A stretch of DNA of 32,223 nucleotides from Sporisorium sorghi. Lineage: Eukaryota > Basidiomycota > Ustilaginomycetes > Ustilaginales > Ustilaginaceae. The notes beneath the pieces are model-generated. The model saw nothing but the letters and a program-made list of their open reading frames with translations. It ran no database searches and had not been told where the DNA came from. The DNA lies in the NCBI GenBank assembly GCA_023212695.1, contig JALCCG010000245.1, positions 1 through 32,223 of the forward strand. Reading direction: 5' to 3'. Positions within the stretch are counted from its first letter, which is position 1; the number at the start of each line of letters is the position of its first letter. Below are positions 1 through 7,345 of the stretch, piece after piece. Position numbers and translations under genes: made by a program.

Positions 1-70
1 CACCTGAGGCTGACGGCTCTCAGAGCCAGTGGAAATTCCAAAATTCCGAATTTTTCATCAGCCTCAGGTG
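1..70. repeat. Inverted repeat with nested palindrome at window edge
   Basis: A perfect 13-bp inverted repeat has arms at 1-13 (CACCTGAGGCTGA) and 58-70 (its exact reverse complement). Inside it, 15-27 is a GGCTCT-C-AGAGCC palindrome, and the same 13-mer recurs at 81-93. The repeat may continue left of the window, so its full extent is unknown. It could be the edge of a transposon or a structured intergenic repeat. No terminal repeat or target duplication can be tested from here. Confidence 0.6.
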
Positions 71-93
71 GAGCTTCTACGGCTCTCAGAGCC

Positions 94-1190
94 GGTGAAA
101 ATTGTGAATTTTGGAGCTCCAGAAACTGTCCCAATGAGAACCTGATCTGCGACTTTTTTTGATGCTCAAAAACTTGCTCTTTGTCAACAATGGATTGCAT
201 AGCCTTGTAGAGCAGAAGCAGAGCTTTCCAATGGTATAAGGCATCAATGGAATTGCTTGGATGGTTGCTGAGCAATCGAGTGATTTGTGGTGATATCAGA
301 TTTCATGGGACAGTTTGTGTGCGCGCTGTATCTCTGCTCCTACTCAACCGCGTCGATAGAGAGCGTTTAAGGGATCTCCACACCCATCGACCAAAGGCCC
401 GAATGTGGGGTTTGAGCTCAATCTCAGCCGCGACGCTGAAGGCCTTATCGCCTGACAAAGGCGCTCTCCAAATGCTGGTCGCCGGTGGCTCTTGACTCAA
501 TGCCATCATCTCGGTGGCGTTGGAGCGTACAACGTTCCATCATGCGCCGCCGTTGTCACGCTTTTCTGTTCGTGATGTCCACTCTGTGCATTGTGACTCG
601 ATCCACCCCCTCCTGTCCTTTTGACCTGGTGACCTTCATTTTCCGAGGTCCTGGCGCAGACCACGAGTTTGTTCCCTTGCCTCTTCGCACTCGTTCGCTC
701 CTCCCGCACTCAGATGTCTCGGCAGCTCAGAGAGTCCTAGACTCACTTTTGCTGAGGCTTCTCCCTGCCACGCACCGATTTCAGTGAAGTGGCAAGGGAA
801 TGGATGACCCATAAAGCTTTGTGACAAAGGCGATTTGTGATGAACTTTTAGACGCCGCGAGAGGATCTGATCGCATGAGAGGCCACCGGCGACCAGGCTT
901 TCAGGGAACGCCTTCATCTCTGCTTGGCTGAGAAAAGCCCGGCCAGTGAGAACAACGCTGACCTCCTCCTCGACTATTATTGCTGGACTGCGTGCCTGAT
1001 CGTTCTTGCGAACGAGCCCTCAGATGTACCCTCAGCCTTGAACGTGTCGCCTTCGTGTTTCGCAGTTTTCCAATGCGATTCAGTTGAAGCATCACAAACT
1101 ACGACACACGGGACGACAAGATGCTAAACTTGATCGGTAAAATTGATCGAGACGCTATGGGCAACACACCAAGAAATTTCTCTCGAATGC
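94..1190. other. No recognisable gene
   Basis: Only short open frames without family resemblance occur here on either strand. No cysteine pattern like that of the secreted proteins to the right was found, and no tRNA-like fold was seen. It is probably intergenic, possibly repeat-derived given the inverted repeats at its left edge. Confidence 0.4.
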
Positions 1191-1782
1191 TTAGAGCTTG
1201 TTCTTGTTTTTGTTGCAGCCGACGAAGTGCTGGTGGGCAGCCTGGGCATAGGTGTACCTGCATTCGTTGTCGTTGAAGTAGTAAGCGATGTTGTCGGCTC
1301 CCGGTGGAGCGAAACCGTAGAACGTGTTCCAGAGGCCCAGCATGAAGCAGTGCGCGCTGATTGCATCGGAAAGGGCAAAATGTCAGTCAAGGCGGAAAGG
1401 GGGAAGCATGGAGAGGAATGGTTTCGCACTTACCGGGCATCTTCACCACAATCGTAATAGAACAGATGCCTGTAGAAGTATTCTCTGTGGTCTGTGAACT
1501 TGGTCTTTGACTCGTAGCCTTCATCGAGGCTGCTCTTGCCGATAAAGCAAATCGTGACCGAGTAGTGTGCACCGTCGGCCAACGGTTTGGCTAGCGCGAC
1601 GGCCTTCTGCAGGCATGCGGCTCTGGCGGAATCGCGTCGCTCGAGAGTGCGATGCTAGCGGGTCGAAGCGCCTCAGATGTGAGCTCTACGTGTGTACGTC
1701 CTGAATTGCGAAACATGCAAAGACTTACAGCAGAGGCGGTTCCGATCAGGAGTAGGGCGGGGACCGTCTTGAGGATCTGCAT
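1191..1782 (-). CDS. Small secreted cysteine-rich protein, paralogue A (candidate effector)
   Basis: Three exons on the minus strand (1729-1782, 1434-1654, 1191-1356) join in frame to 146 aa. Intron 1 is 74 nt, phase 0 (GTAAGT to CTAG). Intron 2 is 77 nt, with a CTGAC branch-like site and an ATCAG acceptor. Residues 1-18 (MQILKTVPALLLIGTASA) form a signal peptide, so the product should enter the secretory pathway. The mature part has six cysteines (32, 54, 87, 95, 124, 139), which suggests three disulfides. Motifs shared with the two downstream copies are AHYxxTICFIGKSSLD, YRHLFYxxC, AHCFMLG, NIxxxFNDxxC and VGC. Tandem small secreted proteins of this type in smuts are usually plant-induced effectors, and the maize-induced Mig1/Mig2 proteins are an analogy I cannot confirm. 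The function is unknown. Confidence in the gene model is high because all three paralogues splice alike. Confidence 0.82.
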
Positions 1783-1863
1783 GGCTAGATGTTGTCTTAC
1801 TTGAAAGAGATAGTTGGGAGAGCAGTTGATTCGGTTGAGGGAGACGTCTGAATCCGATGGCGT

Positions 1864-1874
1864 CCCTTTTATCC
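1864..1874 (-). promoter_or_regulatory. TATA-like box of secreted paralogue A
   Basis: On the minus strand this reads GGATAAAAGGG, about 82-92 bases before the start codon. Paralogues B and C have equivalent boxes at 3034-3045 and 4092-4103, so a conserved core promoter is likely. Confidence 0.5.
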
Positions 1875-2387
1875 TCTTTTGCTTCGCTACAAAACCTGTT
1901 CGGGCTCCTGTGGCTGAGCTGGGTCTACGCCGAGCTCACCGGCGACTCATGAGCCCGCACGTACTTTTAAGCTCATCTTGTGCTTGGACCTCTTGAGCCC
2001 GCTCAGCCCGTCGCACTCTTCCACCCTATGTGGCGCAAGATTGGATGCAAAGACTCGTCAGTGTGCGCGTGTAGACACCGCAAACTGGCATTCAAAAAGA
2101 CCACTTGTGACCACAGCAATGTGCTTTGACAGGTTCAAGTCGCCGTTGCAACACTCTAAGCCCTGAGCTTGTCGACTTCATCTCCAATTGTTCCCCAGGC
2201 TGTGCCGAAACCTAGCTCAATAGAGCGGCCCTATAAACACAGACCATGGCGTTCCCATACAGAAACACAGTGCATGAAGAGTCGAGAAGGGGCTCATTTC
2301 TATTGGTGTTGGATGCTCTTACAGGAAACCCGCCGACGCTGAAGTCTTTAGGTTCTGAAAGAAAGTATCATTAGATGACCAGGGACA
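1875..2387. promoter_or_regulatory. Upstream region of paralogue A / 3' flank of B
   Basis: No gene is seen. The part nearest paralogue A (about 1900-2060) retains patches also present upstream of B and C, including a CAGCTCAGCCCG-like stretch, a CTCTTC(C/A)AC stretch and GGCGCAA. The end near 2330-2387 matches the 3' flank of paralogue C (about 3350-3399), which marks the left edge of the tandem duplication. Confidence 0.45.
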
Positions 2388-2966
2388 TCAGTCGAACCTG
2401 TACTTTCCGCAACCGACCGCATGCCGTTGGGTTTGTTCGATGTATCGGTAGTTGCATTGGGCGGGGTCGTTGAAACTGGTGGCGATCTTGTCGGAACCTA
2501 CAGGGCCGTATCCTACCCATTGGTTGTCCTTGCCAAGCAGGAAGCAGTGTGCCCTGTCGTCGACCAAGAAAAAAGGCACCACAGACCGAGGTCAGACCAG
2601 TGTTTCTCACACTGTAAAAGCTGTCGAGTCAGAGCGTGAACTTACTGTTGACCTTCGCAGTCTTGATAGAACAAGTGCTTGTAGTAACCGTCGAGCTTAT
2701 TCGTACGGTGCGAATTGTCCAGGCTGCTCTTACCGATAAAACAGATGGTAATGCCATAGTGTGCAAAGTCGCCCCACGGCCTGGCGCTCTCCATGGCTTC
2801 CTGCAAGCAAAAGGTTCTGTCGGTGACTAAGTCACCAAACACTGGACTCTAGCGGGCCAGAACAGATTAGCTCGTTGGCACTGATGAAGACAGCTTTTGG
2901 GATAAGGCTTACAGTCAAGGCTACGCTGGTCAAGAGAACGGCGGAGAGAGTCTTGTGGAATTGCAT
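2388..2966 (-). CDS. Small secreted cysteine-rich protein, paralogue B (candidate effector)
   Basis: Exons 2913-2966, 2646-2848 and 2388-2553 on the minus strand join in frame to 140 aa. Intron 1 is 64 nt, phase 0, GTAAGC to CTAG. Intron 2 is 92 nt, GTAAGT to GACAG, with a CTGAC site. The signal peptide is residues 1-18 (MQFHKTLSAVLLTSVALT). Six cysteines lie at 32, 54, 82, 89, 119 and 134. The first two hold the same residue numbers as in paralogue A, although the flanking sequence has diverged. Shared blocks are PWGDFAHYGITICFIGKSS, YKHLFYQDC, AHCFLLGKDNQW and AVGCGKY. It is the smallest of the three and sits between A and C in the same orientation. No catalytic motif is visible, so a structural or effector role is inferred only from secretion, disulfide pattern and tandem duplication. 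Confidence 0.82.
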
Positions 2967-3033
2967 GATGGGCAGAGTCTTGCTGGAGAAGAGATGGCTT
3001 TGAAGAGCGGATTTGAATGTGCCCCGACCGCTG

Positions 3034-3045
3034 CCCTATTTATGC
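3034..3045 (-). promoter_or_regulatory. TATA-like box of secreted paralogue B
   Basis: On the minus strand this reads GCATAAATAGGG, about 68-79 bases before the start codon. It corresponds to GGCATAAAAGGG of paralogue C. Confidence 0.5.
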
Positions 3046-3253
3046 TCTGTCACTTTGCTCAAAGCTGTGCAGAATGGCTGTGGGAGATTCGGCGAGAGCT
3101 CGGAGAGGCCTAAGACTTGCATTGAGCTCATTGTGTTTGGGCCCCTCAGCTCAGCCCGCGGCGCTCTTCACTTCCCTTCGGCGCAAAACAAGCTCAAAAT
3201 CACGAAGAGCTGTCACAATCGCCACCGAAAACAAGCCTCTAGGAAAACACATT

Positions 3254-3267
3254 GTCACCATAGTGAC
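3254..3267. promoter_or_regulatory. Palindromic upstream element, copy 1
   Basis: GTCAC-CATA-GTGAC is a 5-bp-arm inverted repeat about 290 bases upstream of the paralogue B start. It is retained at the equivalent place upstream of paralogue C. It is a candidate binding site for a dimeric regulator, but this is an inference with no motif match. Confidence 0.35.
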
Positions 3268-3399
3268 ATTTCTTTCGACGCACTGTACTTCACACTGTGA
3301 GTCATCCAGCGATCGTAGACTCTCCTGCTCCTTCAAAACCGGCTTTGAATCCCGCCAACGCCGAAGTCCAGGTTCTTGAAAGAAAGGACCTTGCGATGA

Positions 3400-4039
3400 T
3401 CAAGGACATCGATCGAAGATCTTGCATTTTCCGCAACCAACCCGGTGCTGCTGTCTTGCCTTGTCAAACATGTAGCCGCACTCTGTCGGCTTGTTGAAGC
3501 CAATTTGGATGTTGTTGGGACCATCAGGAAAATACCCTGTCCATTTGTTGTCACCACCAAGCATGAAGCAGTGTGCCTTGAGGCTAATGTGCAATCTGTT
3601 CAAGAGGAAAGTCAGTCGAATGTTGCTCAACGGGACTGTGCTGCCGAGCCAGTGGCGTACTTACGATTCGCCTACGCAACGATCATAGAACAAGTGCTTG
3701 TACCATCCATCTTTCTTGACCGTGAAGGCGTCGTTGCGTTCAATGCTGCTCTCACCGAAGTGGCAGATTGTAATAGGGTAGTGTGCAAAGTCGCCCCATG
3801 GCTGGGCTTCGTTGAGGAATTTCGTCAAGCATCGAACGTAATTATCGAACAAATCGTTGCCTTCATCAGCATACATATCGAGTTCATCGGATCGAGAATC
3901 CTAGCGAGATCAGAACAGGTGAATGGTGAGAAGGTCAGCTTGATGATAATGGTGACTGCCGCTTCTGGAGAAGGTCAAAACTTACCGCATAAGCGGCACC
4001 GATAAGGAGAAGGGCGGGAAGGGTCTTGATGATCTGCAT
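3400..4039 (-). CDS. Small secreted cysteine-rich protein, paralogue C (candidate effector)
   Basis: Exons 3986-4039, 3665-3900 and 3400-3595 on the minus strand join in frame to 161 aa. Introns are 85 nt (phase 0, GTAAGT to CTAG) and 69 nt (GTAAGT to AACAG, with CTGAC 14-18 nt upstream). The signal peptide is residues 1-18 (MQIIKTLPALLLIGAAYA). The family cysteines are at 42, 64, 93, 106, 136 and 151, with two extra near the C-terminus (154, 160). An acidic insert follows the signal peptide (about residues 19-36) and is absent from A and B. Shared blocks are PWGDFAHYPITICHFGESS, YKHLFYDRC, AHCFMLGGDNKW and RVGCGKC. A second in-frame acceptor (TTAG before 3583) would remove four residues. This is the most elaborated member of the trio. 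Its function is unknown, and a candidate effector role is inferred. Confidence 0.82.
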
Positions 4040-4091
4040 GATGGGCGCGGTGTTGATGGAGAGAAGAGTAGGACGAGGCGCGAGACTGCTG

Positions 4092-4103
4092 CCCTTTTAT
4101 GCC
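4092..4103 (-). promoter_or_regulatory. TATA-like box of secreted paralogue C
   Basis: On the minus strand this reads GGCATAAAAGGG, about 53-64 bases before the start codon. It is equivalent to the boxes of paralogues A and B. Confidence 0.5.
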
Positions 4104-4300
4104 CTCTCAGTTTGCTGAACATTATTCGACAAGCTAAGGCTGTGGGACGTCCACCAAGACGAAGCAAGTGGGCGGACGACCCCTAAGACTCTCTTGGACC
4201 TCATTGTAAGTTACTTGGACCCCGCCAGCTCAGCCTGCCGCGTTCTTCACTCACCTCTGGCGCAAAATAGATTGCAGACCAGCCTCGGAAAAGACTACTC

Positions 4301-4314
4301 GTCACCATAGCGAC
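4301..4314. promoter_or_regulatory. Palindromic upstream element, copy 2
   Basis: GTCACCATAGCGAC is the paralogue C counterpart of the 3254-3267 palindrome, with one arm base changed (T to C). It lies about 262 bases upstream of the start, in otherwise diverged promoter sequence. Confidence 0.3.
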
Positions 4315-4375
4315 ACCTTTTCGACGGACCTACACTGTGTAACATCCAGCGATTGTAGACTCTCCTGCTCTGACT

Positions 4376-4762
4376 GGCCGTCAGGGAAGAGTCTCAATCG
4401 CACGGGTACACTGTCGCCTTGCCGGTGGTGGGACTGATGCTGCGCCCCTTTTGAGGCTTCATCTGCCAAATGAAGCGTTGTCGTTCTTTTGTAGGGACAC
4501 TGCATCGCTGTCGGTGGGCCCTCAGTAAGTCAGAGGTGTGACGAAGCAAACCCACAACGACACGCAGGGAAAGCAAATGAAGGGCGCTGGCAGGCACAAC
4601 CTCTCTCGATCTACCTCTTAAGCCTGCGCTGCAAGCTTTTCTCCTCGATCTTGCCTCCCTTTTCCTCCCTCTTTCCTTCCCTCCTCCCTTTCCCTTAACT
4701 CTCTTCATTCCTTTCAACGACGTTCGAAGGGCAACTTATCACAGCGAACGCAGATCCAAAAG
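4376..4762 (+). promoter_or_regulatory. Divergent upstream region with pyrimidine-rich tract
   Basis: This lies between the minus-strand paralogue C and the plus-strand Gly/Ala-rich gene. A strongly C/T-rich stretch at about 4655-4720 lies just before the start codon at 4763. Such CT tracts are common in promoters and leaders of strongly expressed fungal genes. No clear TATA box was seen. Confidence 0.4.
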
Positions 4763-6475
4763 ATGAGGGCTGTACTCTCGCTCAACATGGCCAAGCTACT
4801 GGCGGTGCTTTTGGTGCTCATGCCGATGCTGCTCGCGGTCGACGCATTCGACTTGCAAACAGGCAGGCTGCACCACCAGTATCCCCGAATGATGCGGTAT
4901 GTCTCATCTCACCCCTTCCACTATCCCCGTGTCCTCACTCACTGACCCCTCTACCCCTTTGCGAACGACAGCCAACGACGCATCGAAGCACGAAGTCTGG
5001 CGTCGTGGTGGACCAAGGTGTCGAACAAAGCGTCGGACTGGGTGTTTGGCACGGTGCCGACCCCTCACACCGACCCCAAGAACCTCCCCAAGCCTGTGGT
5101 CGGCGGCGTCCCCGTGCTGCCCCAGATGCCCTACCCGTACGCTACAGGCATGATCCCGCGTCTGGCCAGCGAGACGCTCGCCGGAAACGGCCTCCCCGGC
5201 GGCTGGATGTGCATGCACGTCTCTCCTCCTGCCGAGGAGGATGACAATGATGGTGCTGGTACTGGCGCTGGTGCTGGTGCTGGTATGGGGGCTGGTCAAG
5301 GCGGTGGTGCCGGTGCTGGTCTGGGCGGCGGCGCTGGAATGGGCGCTGGCGGTCTTGGTGGTGGCCTCGGCGGTGGTGCTGGAATGGGCGCTGGCGGTCT
5401 TGGTGCTGGAATGGGCGGCGGCGCTGGAATGGGCGCTGGCGGTCTTGGTGGTGGCCTCGGCGGTGGTGCTGGAATGGGCGCCGGCGGAGGATACACTGGA
5501 GGTGCTGGAGTCGGTGCTGGCGGTGGATACCCTGGTGGTGCTGGTGGTGCTGGCGGTGGATACGCCGGTGGTGCCGGTGCCGGCTACGGAGGCGCTGGCA
5601 ATGGTCTGGGGTACGCTGGCGCTGGTGCCGGCGCTGGAGGCATGGGTGGTGGTGGTCTGGGTGGTGGTGCCGGACTCGGTGGGGGCGCTGGTGGTGCTGG
5701 TATGGGAGGTGGAGGCGCTGGAGGCTACTACGGAGCTGGTGGTGCTGGTGCTGGTGCTGGCGGTGCTGGCGGTGCTGGCTACTACGGAGCCGGCGGTGCT
5801 GGTGCCGGTGCCGGTGCCGGTGCCGGTGCTGGTGCTGGCGGCTACTATGGAGGCGGTGCTGGTGCCGGCGCTGGCACTGGTGCTGGCCTCGGTGGTGCTG
5901 GTGCTGGTGTCGGAGCTGGCGCTGGTGGCGCTGGTGGCGGTGGCGGCTACATTCGTTACAACGGCCAGCTGCTGACGATCGACCAGTACGAGCAGGCGAT
6001 CGCCGGTGGTGGCTCCTCCACTGGCGGCGCTGGAGGCCTTGCTCGCCGGGACATGTTCCAGGCGGAATCGGGCAATGTGTTCATGAACACGTTCATGCAC
6101 AAGCGCCAGTCGCCCGACTCTGACGGTGCTGGCGATGGCGACGGCGATGGCGGTGCTGGCGCTGGCACTGGCGACGGCGCCGGCCTCGGCGACGGTGGCG
6201 CGCGCAAGAAGAAGCAACCGGCCAAGGTGCTGATGTGCATCAACGGCGACCCCGCGGTGCTGCCGATCAAGTTCAACACGATGACCGGACTGCGCATCCG
6301 CGACCCGCAGGCCCAGCAGGACGGCGTGGTGGAAATCACCAACCTGCCCAACTACCAGATGCCCTGGATGGCCTTCCTCCCCACCAGCGACATGTGGAAC
6401 GAACAGCAGGAACTCATGATGGCCCAGGAGAAGGTTATCGAGACTAACATGACCATGGCTCCTCCGCCTAAGTGA
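4763..6475 (+). CDS. Secreted Gly/Ala-rich silk-like repetitive protein
   Basis: Two exons, 4763-4896 and 4972-6475, flank a 75-nt intron (GTATGT donor, CTGAC site, GACAG acceptor) and encode 545 aa. Residues 1-28 are a hydrophobic signal peptide ending AVDA. Residues 45-138 are a non-repetitive region with Arg-rich stretches and one Trp-Met-Cys. About 139-368 is almost pure Gly/Ala with periodic Leu, Met and Tyr, including GAGMGAGGLGGGLGG units and GYYGAGGAGAGAG blocks resembling silk fibroin or spidroin. Dibasic sites follow (LARRD, HKRQ, RKKKQ), which a Kex2-type protease could cut. A conserved-looking C-terminal domain occupies about 455-545 (VLMCINGDPAVLP, NYQMPWMAFLP). It is probably an extracellular or cell-wall protein; processed repetitive proteins such as smut repellent are an analogy only. 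A long antisense open frame is a composition artefact. Confidence 0.8.
5333..5512 (+). repeat. 45-bp coding minisatellite
   Basis: Copies start at 5333, 5378, 5423 and 5468, exactly 45 bp apart, each beginning GCTGGAATGGGCG. Each encodes 15 residues of the type GAGMGAGGLGGGLGG. Copy 2 has a variant second half (LGAGMGG). The in-frame period allows copy-number change without frameshift, so length polymorphism between strains is expected. Confidence 0.85.
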
Positions 6476-6830
6476 GCATTCGAATGGCTGTTCGTGGAGG
6501 AGACTAGAAAGAGCATCGCACATTGCTCGTCCTGTCCGCGCACCACCCTCTCTCGCTCGTTCCGTTAGTTTGCTGCTCGCTCGTTTCGTGTATCTACTTC
6601 TCACCTCTATCAACTTGACGTCCTCTCAAACGATCCTGTCCCTAAGAATGTTGCTGTGCTGTCTGATCGATTTCCTGTGCGTGAGAGCGTGTGTGTCTCC
6701 ACGTGTAACTTCACTTGCTGCACGAAGAGGGAAGCGGATTCAGCTCTGCGCAAAAATAAATTTCTTGCGACAAAAAAAGGAAGAAAAAGAAAAACGTATA
6801 AAAAAATGAAGGCCAAAAAATAGGCCAGAA
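6476..6830. other. 3' flank of the Gly/Ala-rich gene
   Basis: No gene is seen. It becomes A-rich at about 6750-6820 (several A5-A7 runs), which could include the polyadenylation site of the upstream gene. No transposon remains were recognised here. Confidence 0.4.
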
Positions 6831-6930
6831 AGCCATCATCTTGCGACACTTCGTTCGTAGCGTCTCGGCCATTTCCTGATCAGTTATGCTCCAAACTCGA
6901 CGAGCGTGATGCCCTCGCTCTTGCGCACCC
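6831..6930. repeat. Diverged direct repeat, left of the LINE
   Basis: It shares CCATTTCCTGAT (6869-6880), an ATCTTG block about 30 bases before it, and a GACGAG/CCCTCGC block after it with 11758-11862 on the other side of the LINE, in the same orientation. Identity is partial. Many of the differences are C/T or G/A changes, with the other copy being the more A/T-rich. Confidence 0.5.
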
Positions 6931-7000
6931 GTGGTTAGCAAAGGGAAAAACACAGATATGTTTTTTTTTTTTTTTTTTTTTTCTTTTTTTTTTTTATAAC

Positions 7001-7016
7001 AGGCCGTCTACGGCCT
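7001..7016 (-). other. LINE 3'-terminal hairpin
   Basis: In element RNA this reads AGGCCG-UAGA-CGGCCU, a 6-bp stem with a 4-base loop, immediately before the poly(A) tail. Several non-LTR families use a 3' stem-loop for recognition by their reverse transcriptase. That role is inferred here. Confidence 0.55.
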
Positions 7017-7345
7017 ATTTGCGATTGTGAACGACGACAAGAGAAAATATATACAACAGTTCCTAGGCTGTGCCCGAGACTCCAAGTGGAAGAGACCAGC
7101 TAGTGTCACAGCCTCCATTGTATGGAGGTGGTGTCCCAGTGGAAGTGGGATAGCCGCACCATGACACCCTCTGATCACACCCATCCAAAGAGAAGGACAA
7201 CAGTCAGGAACTAGAATATGTGGGAAATAATCCCTCAGAGAAAGGAACAGAACGGGGAACGAGAGGGACAGGGTCCAAAGCATTATGCAAGGTCCACTAC
7301 CCCGCAAAAACGCGTCAAAAATTGGCCGTGTCAAGTACGGCAAAT

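Larger units (their letters stand above)
2330..4375. repeat. Tandem segmental duplication carrying paralogues B and C
   Basis: Two units of about 1 kb, roughly 2330-3335 and 3336-4375, align through the 3' flank, coding exons, signal-peptide exon and promoter. The 3' flanks share a CCCGCC(G/A)ACGC start, GAAGTC, GGTTCT and GAAAGAAAG patches. The distal promoters share CAGCTCAGCC, TTCTTCAC-like, GGCGCAAAA, GTCACCATAG and GTAGACTCTCCTGCTC. Boundaries are approximate because the units have diverged. Paralogue A shows only weaker remains of the same promoter, so it is the older or more diverged copy. Confidence 0.65.

Noticed and set aside
4904..6613. 569-aa antisense open frame, Ser/Thr/Ala-rich, opposite the Gly/Ala gene
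   Set aside because: It mirrors the GGT/GCT repeat on the other strand, where stops are rare by composition. The sense strand has a signal peptide, a spliced start and a conserved-looking C-terminus.
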